In this document: positions 30,074 through 38,811 of the stretch, piece by piece | Numbering within the stretch: the first letter of the stretch is position 1 | Layout of the letters: every line of letters begins with the position of its first letter | The notes under the pieces: generated by a model | What the model was told of the DNA's origin: nothing | Databases searched by the model: none | The model's input: the letters and a program-made list of their open reading frames with translations, nothing else | Source of the DNA: Rhodobacter sp. SGA-6-6 | Lineage (GTDB): Bacteria > Pseudomonadota > Alphaproteobacteria > Rhodobacterales > Rhodobacteraceae | Direction of reading: 5' to 3' | NCBI RefSeq assembly: GCF_011043545.1 | Contig: NZ_JAAKGP010000003.1 | Span: 186,001 to 250,000, forward strand | Length of the DNA: 64,000 bases | Position numbers and translations under genes: made by a program

Positions 30074-30594
30074 CCGAACCCGTCGCAAAGGCGAAGACCG
30101 GCGTCACCCGCAGGCTGAGCAATGCATTGGTGGCGTTTCTGGTGGTCCAGTCGCTGGCTGCGGTGTTCTTCGTCGGCGACGTGATCGGCGACCTGATTGC
30201 CGATCCCGGCTCGACCCATTTCATCACCGAGGCGCTGGTGACGCTGGTGCTGGTGATGGGGGTGGTCTTCGGCGCGGTGGCGCTGCGGCGAACGGTCGAG
30301 CAGATGCAGGCCCAGCAGACGGCGCTGGCCGTGGCCTCGGGCGCACTGGCCGAGGTGATCGGCGCGCAATTCGCGGCCTGGGGCCTGCCCCCGGCCGAGC
30401 GGGACGTGGGGTTCCTTGCCTTGAAGGGGCTGGACGTGGCCGGGATCGCGGCGCTGCGCGAGGCGGCGCAGGGCACGGTGCGGGCGCAACTGACGCGGAT
30501 CTACGCCAAGGCCGGTGTCTCGGGCCGTGCCCAGTTCGCCGCTTTCTTCGTCGAGGACCTGCTGGGGCAGGGGCTGCCGGTCGATCCCGCATAG
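30070..30594 (+). CDS. Membrane-anchored LuxR-type HTH protein
   Basis: 174 aa. Two hydrophobic helices (about residues 17-40 and 52-76) precede a cytosolic C-terminal HTH of LuxR type (LPPAERDVGFLALKGLDVAG … GTVRAQLTRIYAKAGVSGRA). A transcription factor tethered next to a redox cytochrome suggests that it senses membrane redox state or signals from the b561 protein. This is an inference from the ATGA-coupled gene order. Targets unknown. Confidence 0.82.
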   Translation: MTEPVAKAKTGVTRRLSNALVAFLVVQSLAAVFFVGDVIGDLIADPGSTHFITEALVTLVLVMGVVFGAVALRRTVEQMQAQQTALAVASGALAEVIGAQFAAWGLPPAERDVGFLALKGLDVAGIAALREAAQGTVRAQLTRIYAKAGVSGRAQFAAFFVEDLLGQGLPVDPA

Positions 30595-30613
30595 AGCTTG
30601 CCGCAAGAATCGC

Positions 30614-30661
30614 TTGACGGGTTTGGACCGTTCCAATATTCCGCGTTTGGAACGGTCCAAA
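30614..30661 (+). promoter_or_regulatory. Promoter between twin LacI-type operators
   Basis: The -35 TTGACG (30614-30619) and -10 TATTCC (30637-30642) have a 17-bp spacer. The operators TTGGACCGTTCCAA (30623-30636) and TTGGAACGGTCCAA (30647-30660) are each palindromic, and mirror images of each other. One fills the spacer and the other covers the start-site region. A bound repressor would block RNA polymerase. The LacI gene at 45244, last but one in the operon, is the obvious candidate. Confidence 0.78.
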
Positions 30662-30686
30662 TGGGCTGCCGCCATCGGGAGGGTGA

Positions 30687-31688
30687 ATGCGCTGGATATT
30701 GGCCGGGGCCAGCACGATTGCGGCCCAGCACATGATCGGGGCCTTTCGGGGCAATGGCGATACGGTGGCGCATGTGGTCTCCACCACCCCGGCGCGGGCG
30801 GCGGAATTCGCCGCCGAGCATGGCATCCCGAAGCATGGCAGCGATCTGGCCGCCGCGCTGGCCGACCCGGAGACGGATGCGGTCTACATCTCCTCGACCA
30901 ATGAAAAGCACCGGGCGCAGGCGCTGGCGGCCATCGCCGCCGGCAAGCATGTGCTCTGCGAGAAGCCGCTGGCGATGACGGTCGCCGAGGCTGCGGAGAT
31001 GGTCCGCGCGGCGCAGGCCGCGGGGGTGACCTTCGCCACCAACCACCACCTGCGCTGTTCCGGCAGCCACCGGGCGGTGCGGGCGCTGATCGCCGAAGGC
31101 CGGATCGGCCGGGTGCTGTCCCTCCGCATCTTCCACGCCGTCCACCTGCCGCCGCATCTTCAGGGCTGGCGGATCGACAACCCCGATGCGGGCGGCGGGG
31201 TGATCCCCGACATCACCGTCCACAACGCAGATGTAGCGCGGTTCCTGCTGGGCGAGGACCCGGCAAGCGTGGTGGCGCAGATGACCGCCTCGGGCATGGG
31301 GCAGGGGGTCGAGGATTCGGCGATGTCGGTCTGGACCATGCCCTCCGGCGCCATGGTCTTCGCCCATGAAAGCTTCACCCATCCCTTCGCCGGCTCGGGG
31401 CTGGAGGTGCATGGCACCGAGGGCTCGATCTTCGCGCGGGGGGTGATGACGCAGTTGCCGTTGGGCGAGATCGAGCTGGTGACGGCGAAGGGGCGCGAGG
31501 CGGTGCCGTTCCCGGACCACAACCTCTACGCCCAAGGCGTGCGGGACTTCTCCGAGGCCGTCGCCGGCCGCGGCCGCCCGGCGGCCGACGGTTGGGACGG
31601 CGTGGCCTCGCTGACCGTGGCGCTGGCGGTGCGCGAGGCGGCCCGGACCGGCGAAAGGCAGGCGGTGAGGATCGAGGGCAGGGCATGA
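30687..31688 (+). CDS. Gfo/Idh/MocA family oxidoreductase
   Basis: 333 aa. N-terminal NAD(P) Rossmann fold MRWILAGASTIAAQHMIGAF, with the family motif VLCEKPLAM (catalytic Lys) and a C-terminal α/β domain containing GGGVIPDITVHNADVARFLL. Family members oxidise or reduce sugars, inositols and related polyols. First gene of the 15-gene LacI-controlled operon, 26 bp after the right operator, and coupled by ATGA to the CoA-transferase gene. Specific substrate unknown. Confidence 0.9.
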   Translation: MRWILAGASTIAAQHMIGAFRGNGDTVAHVVSTTPARAAEFAAEHGIPKHGSDLAAALADPETDAVYISSTNEKHRAQALAAIAAGKHVLCEKPLAMTVAEAAEMVRAAQAAGVTFATNHHLRCSGSHRAVRALIAEGRIGRVLSLRIFHAVHLPPHLQGWRIDNPDAGGGVIPDITVHNADVARFLLGEDPASVVAQMTASGMGQGVEDSAMSVWTMPSGAMVFAHESFTHPFAGSGLEVHGTEGSIFARGVMTQLPLGEIELVTAKGREAVPFPDHNLYAQGVRDFSEAVAGRGRPAADGWDGVASLTVALAVREAARTGERQAVRIEGRA

Positions 31689-33256
31689 GCAAGCTGGTTT
31701 CCCCCGCCGAGGCGGTTGCGCGCATTGCCGACGGCGCCGTGGTCACGGTCTCGTCCTCCTCGGCGCTGGGCTGCCCCGATCTGGTGCTGAAGGCGCTGGG
31801 GCAGCGCTTCCGCGACGAGGGCCATCCGCGCGGGCTGACCACGCTGCACCCGATCGCGGCGGGCGACATGTATGGCGTCAAGGGCATCGACTGGATTGCA
31901 CAGGACGGGCTGCTGTCGCGGGTGCTGGCGGGGTCCTATCCCTCCGGCAGTTCCAACCTACCGATGCCGGAAATCTGGAAGATGATCGTCGAGGACCGGG
32001 TGGCCGCTTACAACGTCCCCTCCGGCATCATGTTCGACATGCACCGCGAGGCGGCGGCGAAACGGCCCGGGGTGCTGACCCGCGTCGGGTTGCAGACCTT
32101 CGTCGACCCGGTCCGCGAGGGCTGCGCGATGAACGCGAAGGCCGCAGAGCAGCCCATCGTCTCCCGCGTGGAGTTCGGCGGCGAGACCTGGCTGCACTTT
32201 CCCAATATCCAGCCCGATGTCTGCATCCTGCGGGCGACCACGGCGGACGAATGGGGCAACCTGACCTACGAACACGAGGGCGCCTATCTGGGCGGGCTGG
32301 AGCAAGCCATCGCCACCCGCACCAACGGCGGGCTGGTGATCGCGCAGGTCAAGCGGCTGACGGCGCGCGGGTCGCTGCGGCCGCATGACGTGCGGGTGCC
32401 GGGGCATCTGGTCGACCTGATCGTGCTGGACCCCGACCAGAAGCAGACCACCGAGACGCCGCATGACCCGGCGATCTCGGGCGAAGTGATCCGGCCGTGG
32501 GGCAGCTTCACGCTGGCCGAGCACGGCATCGAAAAGGTAATCGCCCGCCGCGCGGCGATGGAACTGCGCGCCGGGATGACCGCCAACCTGGGCTTCGGGA
32601 TTTCCGCCATGGTGCCCCGGGTGCTGCTGGAGGAGGGCCATCCGCAGGCCGTGACCTGGGCCATCGAGCAGGGCGCTGTCGGGGGAATGCCGCTGACAGG
32701 CTTCGCCTTCGGCTGCGCCTCCAACGCCGATGCCTATGTGCCCTCGCCGCAGCAGTTCATCTACTTCCAGGGCGCGGGCTTCGACATGTCCTTCCTGTCC
32801 TTCCTGGAGGTGGATGTGGAGGGGAACGTCAACGTCTCGAAACTGGGCAAGAAGCCCTATCTGACCGCGGGCTGCGGCGGCTTCGTTGACATCACCGCGC
32901 ACGCGAAGAAGATCGTCTTCTCGGGCTGGTTCGAGGCCGGAGCGCAGATCGATTTGACGGAATCCGGCATTTCGGTGCGTCAACCGGGGAAATTCACCAA
33001 GATGGTTGCACAAGTCGAACATGTCACCTTTTCCGGGCAGCGCGCGCGGGAACAGGGGCAGGAGGTGTTGTATATCTCCGAGCGCTGCGTGATGCGCCTC
33101 TCCGACAGGGGGCTTGTGGCGACCGAGATCATGCCCGGTATCGACCCGGCGCGGGACATCGTGGCAGCCTCGGAGGGCCGGGTGGCGGTGGCGGAGAATG
33201 CCGTGACCATGCCGCTGGCCCTGCTGGCCGAAGGGCCGATGGGATGGGCGCCATGA
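31685..33256 (+). CDS. Propionate/acetate CoA-transferase family protein
   Basis: 523 aa, a fused alpha+beta family I CoA-transferase (YdiF/Pct type). The alpha half starts MSKLVSPAEAVARIADGAVV; the beta half follows, with the catalytic Glu in TWAIEQGAVGGMPLTG (about E328), consistent with the family. It transfers CoA from an acyl-CoA to a free acid, activating it without ATP. Context suggests activation of an acid produced by the aldehyde dehydrogenase two genes downstream. Confidence 0.88.
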   Translation: MSKLVSPAEAVARIADGAVVTVSSSSALGCPDLVLKALGQRFRDEGHPRGLTTLHPIAAGDMYGVKGIDWIAQDGLLSRVLAGSYPSGSSNLPMPEIWKMIVEDRVAAYNVPSGIMFDMHREAAAKRPGVLTRVGLQTFVDPVREGCAMNAKAAEQPIVSRVEFGGETWLHFPNIQPDVCILRATTADEWGNLTYEHEGAYLGGLEQAIATRTNGGLVIAQVKRLTARGSLRPHDVRVPGHLVDLIVLDPDQKQTTETPHDPAISGEVIRPWGSFTLAEHGIEKVIARRAAMELRAGMTANLGFGISAMVPRVLLEEGHPQAVTWAIEQGAVGGMPLTGFAFGCASNADAYVPSPQQFIYFQGAGFDMSFLSFLEVDVEGNVNVSKLGKKPYLTAGCGGFVDITAHAKKIVFSGWFEAGAQIDLTESGISVRQPGKFTKMVAQVEHVTFSGQRAREQGQEVLYISERCVMRLSDRGLVATEIMPGIDPARDIVAASEGRVAVAENAVTMPLALLAEGPMGWAP

Positions 33257-34020
33257 GCGGGGTCAGGCTGCACATCCAGGGGCCGGTGGCCGAGCTGCGG
33301 CTGGACAACCCGGCCAAGCTGAACTGCTTCACTGTCGAGATGCTGGGCCAGCTGGCCCAGCATCTGGAGGTGGTGGAGGGCCGCCCGGAACTCCGCGCCA
33401 TGGTGCTGACGGCGGAGGGCGAGCGCGCCTTCTGCACCGGCGCCGACATCAACGCCTGGGGCGACCTGACCCCGGCGGAATTCGCCCGCAATTGGGTGCG
33501 CGGCGGCCATCGCATCTTCGACCGGCTGGCGCGGCTGGCGAAACCCACCATCGCGGCGCTGAACGGCCACGCCTTCGGCGGGGGCCTTGAGCTGGCGGCG
33601 GCCTGCGACCTGCGGGTGATGGCGCCGAAGGCCACCATCGCCTTGCCCGAGGCCGGGGTCGGCATCGTGCCGGGCTGGTCGGGGACGCAAAGGCTGGCCC
33701 GACTGATCCCCGAGCCGATGCTGAAGGAAATGGCGCTGTTCGGCCGCCGGATCGGCGCCGACCGCGCCCATGCCTGCGGCTTCGTCGCCGAGGTGGCCGA
33801 GGATGCCCGCGCCGCGGCCTTCGCCATTGCCGGGAACCTGACCGCCTTGTCGCCCCGTGCCGTCGAGATCGACAAGGCGATGATCCACGCCGCCCGCGGC
33901 GAGGATGCGGCGGCCATGGTCGAGGCGCTCGGCTCCGCCGCCATCGCCGCCTCGGCCGACCGCGACGAGGGCGTCGCCGCCTTCCGCGCAAAGCGCGCGC
34001 CAGAATTTCCGGGAACCTGA
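33253..34020 (+). CDS. Enoyl-CoA hydratase/isomerase family protein
   Basis: 255 aa crotonase-fold enzyme. Oxyanion-hole motifs ERAFCTGADINAWGD and NGHAFGGGLELAAACDL; active-site region ALPEAGVGIVPGWSGTQRLA with Glu and a Trp-Ser substitution near the second catalytic position. ATG 33253 (ATGA overlap) was chosen over the ATG three codons upstream. Probably hydrates or isomerises the CoA thioester made by the preceding transferase. Confidence 0.9.
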   Translation: MSGVRLHIQGPVAELRLDNPAKLNCFTVEMLGQLAQHLEVVEGRPELRAMVLTAEGERAFCTGADINAWGDLTPAEFARNWVRGGHRIFDRLARLAKPTIAALNGHAFGGGLELAAACDLRVMAPKATIALPEAGVGIVPGWSGTQRLARLIPEPMLKEMALFGRRIGADRAHACGFVAEVAEDARAAAFAIAGNLTALSPRAVEIDKAMIHAARGEDAAAMVEALGSAAIAASADRDEGVAAFRAKRAPEFPGT

Positions 34021-34022
34021 CG

Positions 34023-35597
34023 ATGACCGACCTGACCCTGATCCCCGCCACCGACGCCACGCTTCCCGAGGTCCGGGTGAATCGGCACTGGATCGGCGGC
34101 GAGTTCACCGCGTCCCGGGCTCGACCCGGGACCTCTGCTGGTGACGAGGTCCCGGGTCAGGCCCGGGACGGGGACGACTGGACTGAACGGCTCTCACCTT
34201 CCCACGGCGCCGTCGTCAGCCGCTCGGCCCGCGGCACGGCGGAAGATGCCGAGGCCGCCATCGCCGCGGCCCGGGCGGCCTTCGACGACGGGTGCTGGAG
34301 CCGGATACCGGCCAAGGCGCGGGCGGCGGTGCTCTTGAAGGTGGCCGATCTGATCGAGGCCAATGTCGAGCGGATGGCGCTGCTGGAGACGCTGGAATCC
34401 GGCAAGCCGATCAGCCAGTCGCGCGGCGAATGCGGCGGGGCCGCCGACCTCTGGCGCTATGCCGCGGCGCTGGCCCGCACCTCGCACGGCGACAGCCACA
34501 ACAGCTTGGGCGAGGACATGCTGGCGGTGGTGCTGAAAGAGCCGATCGGCGTCGTCTCCATCATCACGCCGTGGAATTTTCCGTTCTGGATTCTTGCCCA
34601 GAAATTGCCCTTCGCGCTGGCCGCCGGCTGCACCTGCGTGGTGAAGCCGTCCGAGATGACCCCTTCGACCACGGTCATGCTGGGGGAACTGCTGCAAGAG
34701 GCCGGGCTGCCGGCGGGCGTGGTGAACATCGTCCTCGGCCTCGGTCAGCCGGTCGGGGCGCTGATGGCCGCGCATCCGCAGGTGGACATGGTGACCTTCA
34801 CCGGATCGACCGGCGTCGGCCGCGGCATCGCGGCGGCGGCCTCCGGCACCTTGAAGAAGGTGGCGCTGGAACTGGGGGGCAAGAACCCGCAGGTGATCTT
34901 CCCCGACGCCGACCTCGACAGCGCCGCCGATGCCGTCACCTTCGGGGTCTATTTCAACGTCGGCCAATGCTGCAACTCCGGCAGCCGGATCATCGTGCAC
35001 GAGGACATTGCAGACGCCTTCACCGCCCGGGTGGTGGAGCTGTCGCGCAAGGTGGCCTTCGGCGACCCGCTGGACCCGCGCACGCAGGTCGGCGCCATCG
35101 TCACCCCCGCGCATCAGCAGAAGATCGACAGCTATGTGCAGGCCGCGCAGGCCGAAGGCGCCACCGTCGCCCTCGGCGGCGGCGCGCTCACCATTCCCGG
35201 CTTGAAGGGCGAGTTCTACCAGCCCACCATCGTCGCCAACGTCACCCCCGCCATGGCCATCGCGCGGGAGGAAGTCTTCGGCCCGGTGCTCTCGGTCCTG
35301 ACCTTCCGCACGCTTGACGAAGCGCTGGCCTTGGCGAACGATGCGTCCTACGGTCTTTCGGCCGGGGTATGGAGCGAGAACGTCCACACCTGCCTGGAAT
35401 TCGCGCGGCGGGCGCAGGCCGGCACGGTCTGGACCAACACCTGGATGGACGGATTCCCCGAGGTCACCTTCGGGGGCATGAAGCAATCGGGCCTGGGCCG
35501 CGAGATCGGCCGCTACGGGATGGAGGAATTCCTCGAGGTGAAGTCGCTGGTGATGCGGATCGGCCGCACCCGCGCGCCTTGGGTGAAAGCGACCTGA
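34023..35597 (+). CDS. Aldehyde dehydrogenase with an in-frame repeat-derived insert
   Basis: 524-aa NAD(P)-dependent aldehyde dehydrogenase. Motifs: PWNFPFWILAQKLPFALAAG, FTGSTGVGRGI, catalytic Glu in VALELGGKNPQV and catalytic Cys in FNVGQCCNSGSR. Residues about 31-50 (SRARPGTSAGDEVPGQARDG) are encoded by a 60-bp palindromic repeat and separate VNRHWIGGEF from ERLSPSHGAVV, which are adjacent in ordinary family members. The insert keeps the frame and lies before the conserved core. Probably oxidises an aldehyde formed by a GMC enzyme of the operon. Confidence 0.92.
   Translation: MTDLTLIPATDATLPEVRVNRHWIGGEFTASRARPGTSAGDEVPGQARDGDDWTERLSPSHGAVVSRSARGTAEDAEAAIAAARAAFDDGCWSRIPAKARAAVLLKVADLIEANVERMALLETLESGKPISQSRGECGGAADLWRYAAALARTSHGDSHNSLGEDMLAVVLKEPIGVVSIITPWNFPFWILAQKLPFALAAGCTCVVKPSEMTPSTTVMLGELLQEAGLPAGVVNIVLGLGQPVGALMAAHPQVDMVTFTGSTGVGRGIAAAASGTLKKVALELGGKNPQVIFPDADLDSAADAVTFGVYFNVGQCCNSGSRIIVHEDIADAFTARVVELSRKVAFGDPLDPRTQVGAIVTPAHQQKIDSYVQAAQAEGATVALGGGALTIPGLKGEFYQPTIVANVTPAMAIAREEVFGPVLSVLTFRTLDEALALANDASYGLSAGVWSENVHTCLEFARRAQAGTVWTNTWMDGFPEVTFGGMKQSGLGREIGRYGMEEFLEVKSLVMRIGRTRAPWVKAT
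34111..34170. repeat. Palindromic element inserted in frame in the aldehyde dehydrogenase gene
   Basis: 60-bp imperfect palindrome. Arms 34111-34135 and 34146-34170 match in 23 of 25 positions around a 10-bp spacer. It shares GTCCCGGG…GACCCGGGACCTC with the intergenic element at 19894-19977. Its length is a multiple of three and it contains no stop in the gene's frame. Confidence 0.85.
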
Positions 35598-35649
35598 CCC
35601 CGCGAGGGGATAGGCAAAAACGACGACGCAACGATGGGAGGAAAACCGG

Positions 35650-36906
35650 ATGCGTGGTTACTTCAAGGCGAAGATGACGGTTGCGGCGGCGCTGCTGGCC
35701 TCGACGGCCGGGATGGCGGCGGCCGAGGACGTGGAAGTCCTGCACTGGTGGACCAGCGGCGGCGAGGCCGCGGCGCTGAACGTGCTGAAGGAGGATCTGG
35801 CCGGGAAGGGCATCGGCTGGGTCGACATGCCGGTGGCGGGCGGCGGCGGCGAGGCGGCGATGACCGCGCTGCGCGCCCGCGTCACCGCCGGCGACCCGCC
35901 GACCGCGGTGCAGATGCTGGGCTTCGACATCCAGGACTGGGCCAAGGAAGGCGCGCTCGGCAACCTCGACGCCGTGGCCCAGGCCGAGGGCTGGGATGCG
36001 GTGATCCCGGCGGCGCTGCAGGCCTTCTCGAAATACGACGGCCACTGGATCGCGGCGCCGGTCAACGTCCATTCCACCAACTGGGTCTGGATCAACAAGG
36101 CCGCGCTGGACGCCACCGGCCTGGGCGAGCCGACCAACTTCGACGAGCTGGTCGCGGTGCTGGACAAGATGAAGGAAGCCGGGATCACCCCGATCGCCCA
36201 TGGCGGCCAGGCCTGGCAGGACGCGACGATCTTCGACGCGCTGGTGCTGGCGGAGGGGACCGACTTCTACAAGGCCGCCTTCGTCGACCTCGACCCGGCC
36301 GCCTTGGGCGGCGAGAAGATGGCCGCGGCCTTCGACAAGCTGATCAAGCTGCGCAGCTACTTCGACGACAACTTCTCGGGCCGCGACTGGAACCTGGCCT
36401 CGGCCATGGTGATCAACGGCGAGGCCGGGATGCAGTTCATGGGCGACTGGGCCAAGGGCGAGTTCCTGAAGGCCGGCAAGGTGCCGGGCACCGATTTCGT
36501 CTGCATCCGCTTCCCGGGCACCCAGGGGGCGGTGACCTTCAACTCCGACCAGTTCGCCATGTTCAACGTGCAGGGCGAGGGCAAGCAGGCGGCGCAGGCC
36601 GCCATGGCCTCGGCCATCGAGAGCCCGGCCTTCCAGTCGGCCTTCAACGTGGTCAAGGGCTCGGTCCCGGCGCGGACGGACGTGCCGGACACCGACTTCG
36701 ACGATTGCGGCAAGAAGGGCATGAAGGACCTGGCCGAGGCCAATACCGCCGGCACCCTGTTCGGGTCGATGGCGCATGGCCATGGCGCCCCGGCGGCGGT
36801 GAAGAACGCCACCTATGACGTGATCACCGCGGTGGTGAACGGCGAATACAGCGACGGCGCCTCGGCGGCCACCGCGCTGGCCGAAGCCGTGGCTGCGGCG
36901 CAATAA
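35650..36906 (+). CDS. ABC sugar transporter substrate-binding protein
   Basis: 418 aa periplasmic binding protein of the CUT1 class. Signal peptide about residues 1-25 (…[18 protein letters not shown]). Family motif [38 protein letters not shown] and [14 protein letters not shown]-terminal Cys in [12 protein letters not shown]. Ligand unknown, but the class binds mono- or oligosaccharides and glycerophosphodiesters. Followed by three hairpins and then both permeases. Shine-Dalgarno GGGAGGAAAA. Confidence 0.92.
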   Translation: MRGYFKAKMTVAAALLASTAGMAAAEDVEVLHWWTSGGEAAALNVLKEDLAGKGIGWVDMPVAGGGGEAAMTALRARVTAGDPPTAVQMLGFDIQDWAKEGALGNLDAVAQAEGWDAVIPAALQAFSKYDGHWIAAPVNVHSTNWVWINKAALDATGLGEPTNFDELVAVLDKMKEAGITPIAHGGQAWQDATIFDALVLAEGTDFYKAAFVDLDPAALGGEKMAAAFDKLIKLRSYFDDNFSGRDWNLASAMVINGEAGMQFMGDWAKGEFLKAGKVPGTDFVCIRFPGTQGAVTFNSDQFAMFNVQGEGKQAAQAAMASAIESPAFQSAFNVVKGSVPARTDVPDTDFDDCGKKGMKDLAEANTAGTLFGSMAHGHGAPAAVKNATYDVITAVVNGEYSDGASAATALAEAVAAAQ

Positions 36907-36914
36907 GCCGACCT

Positions 36915-36991
36915 CCCCGGGGGCGGGACCTTCGCCCCCGGGGCTGCAAATTCCCTGGAAGGAATTTGCGAAAAATCCTCGAAGATTTTTC
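36915..36991 (+). other. Three consecutive intercistronic hairpins
   Basis: Hairpin 1 is CCCCGGGGGCG/CGCCCCCGGGG (36915-36943), hairpin 2 GCAAATTCC/GGAATTTGC (36946-36969) and hairpin 3 GAAAAATC/GATTTTTC (36970-36991). All stems are perfect and lie between the binding-protein and permease genes. Likely mRNA 3'-end protection or partial termination that keeps binding-protein levels above permease levels. Confidence 0.65.
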
Positions 36992-37021
36992 CGCCACCCG
37001 CAGGGAAGGGGAGGACCAGCC

Positions 37022-37918
37022 ATGGCTGAGCCGGCACAGGCCGATTTCCGCACGCGACTCCAGGACTGGCTGCCGAAGATCGTGCTGGCGCCGTCCTTCG
37101 CGGTGACGCTCTTGTTCGTCTACGGCTTCATCCTCTTCACCATCGTGCTCTCGTTCACCGGCTCGAAGATGCTGCCGAAGTTCGATGCCTGGGTGGGGCT
37201 GGCCAACTATCAGAGGCTGTTCAGCCTGCCGGAGTGGAAGATCGCCCTGGTCAACATCGCCATCTTCGCCAGCCTCTACATCGTGATCTGCACCCTGATC
37301 GGGCTGATGCTGGCGATCTTCCTGGATCAGAAGATCCGGGGCGAGGGCGCGCTGCGGCCGATCTATCTGTATCCGATGGCGCTGAGCTTCATCGTCACCG
37401 GCACCGCCTGGAAATGGTTTCTCGATCCCGGCATCGGGCTTCAGAACGTCATGCACCAATGGGGGTGGGAGAGCTTCCAGTTCACCTGGATCAAGTCGAA
37501 CACCATGGCGATCTACACCATCGTCATCGCCGCGGTCTGGCAGACATCGGGCTTCGTGATGGCGATGTTTCTGGCCGGGCTGCGCGGCATCGACAATGAA
37601 ATCCTCAAGGCCGCGCAGATCGACGGCGCGTCGAACTGGCAGCTGTATCGGCGGATCGTCATCCCGCTTCTGCGGCCGGCCTTCCTGTCGGCCTTCGTCA
37701 TCCTCAGCCACCTGGCGATCAAGTCCTACGACCTGGTGATCGCGCTGACCAACGGCGGGCCGGGGCGGGCGACGGCGATGCCGGCGACCTTCATGTATTC
37801 CTACACCTTCACCCGCAACGAGATGGGGGTGGGCGCCTCCTCGGCGGTGATCATGCTGATGACCATCGCCGCGATCATGGTGCCCTACCTCTATGCCGAA
37901 CTGAAGGAGAAGAAGTGA
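37022..37918 (+). CDS. ABC sugar transporter permease 1
   Basis: 298-aa CUT1 permease with six TM helices. EAA motif GIDNEILKAAQIDGASNWQL. Hydrophobic segment SFAVTLLFVYGFILFTIVLS near the N-terminus. Forms the channel with the next gene; stop and start codons overlap (GTGATG). Confidence 0.93.
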   Translation: MAEPAQADFRTRLQDWLPKIVLAPSFAVTLLFVYGFILFTIVLSFTGSKMLPKFDAWVGLANYQRLFSLPEWKIALVNIAIFASLYIVICTLIGLMLAIFLDQKIRGEGALRPIYLYPMALSFIVTGTAWKWFLDPGIGLQNVMHQWGWESFQFTWIKSNTMAIYTIVIAAVWQTSGFVMAMFLAGLRGIDNEILKAAQIDGASNWQLYRRIVIPLLRPAFLSAFVILSHLAIKSYDLVIALTNGGPGRATAMPATFMYSYTFTRNEMGVGASSAVIMLMTIAAIMVPYLYAELKEKK

Positions 37919-38808
37919 TGGCCTCTTCAGTTTCGGGCGCGACCCAGGACAGCGCCGTCTCCACCGGCAACGTCACCCGCGTCTTCATCTATCTGGTGCT
38001 GATCCTCTTCGCACTGTTCTACCTGCTGCCGCTTTACGTCATGGCGGTGAACTCGGTGAAGCCGCTGGCCGAGATCACCGGCGGCAACATGATGGCGCTG
38101 CCGAGGGACTGGACGCTGGAGCCCTGGGGGGCGGCCTGGTCCACGGCGCAGATCGGCGTCTCGCCCACCGGGCTGAAGCCCTATTTCCTGAACTCGATCC
38201 TGATGGTGGTGCCGGCAGTGGCGATCTCCACCGTGGTCGGTGCGCTGAACGGCTACATCCTGACCAAATGGCGCTTCCGCGGCGACACCTGGGTCTTCGG
38301 GCTGATGCTGTTCTCCTGCTTCATCCCGTTCCAGATCGTGCTGATCCCGATGGCGCGCGTGCTGGGGCTGCTGGGGCTGGCCGGGTCGGTCCCGGGGCTG
38401 ATCCTGGTGCATGTGGTCTACGGCATCGGCTTCACCACGCTTTACTTCCGCAACTACTACGCCGCCTTCCCGACCGAGCTGATCCGGGCGGCGCAGATCG
38501 ACGGCGCCGGCTTCTTCCGCATCTTCTGGCGCATCCTGCTGCCGGTCTCCGGCCCCATCGCCGTGGTCAGCGTGATCTGGCAGTTCACCAACATCTGGAA
38601 CGACTTCCTGTTCGGCGTCTCCTTCGGCGGCACCTCGCAGCCGGTGACGGCGGCGCTGAACAACCTGGTGCAGTCCTCGACCGGGGTGAAGGAATACAAC
38701 GTCCATTTCGCCGGCGCGATCCTGGCCGCGCTGCCCACCCTCTTCGTCTATATCGTCGCCGGCCGCTATTTCGTGCGCGGGCTGATGGCTGGCTCTGTGA
38801 AAGGCTGA
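37918..38808 (+). CDS. ABC sugar transporter permease 2
   Basis: 296-aa CUT1 permease. EAA motif FPTELIRAAQIDGAGFFRIF, followed by WRILLPVSGPIAVVSVIWQF. Long periplasmic loop after the first helix. ATG 37918 chosen; a GTG one codon upstream is possible. Three bp before the ATPase gene. Confidence 0.93.
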   Translation: MASSVSGATQDSAVSTGNVTRVFIYLVLILFALFYLLPLYVMAVNSVKPLAEITGGNMMALPRDWTLEPWGAAWSTAQIGVSPTGLKPYFLNSILMVVPAVAISTVVGALNGYILTKWRFRGDTWVFGLMLFSCFIPFQIVLIPMARVLGLLGLAGSVPGLILVHVVYGIGFTTLYFRNYYAAFPTELIRAAQIDGAGFFRIFWRILLPVSGPIAVVSVIWQFTNIWNDFLFGVSFGGTSQPVTAALNNLVQSSTGVKEYNVHFAGAILAALPTLFVYIVAGRYFVRGLMAGSVKG

Positions 38809-38811
38809 TCC

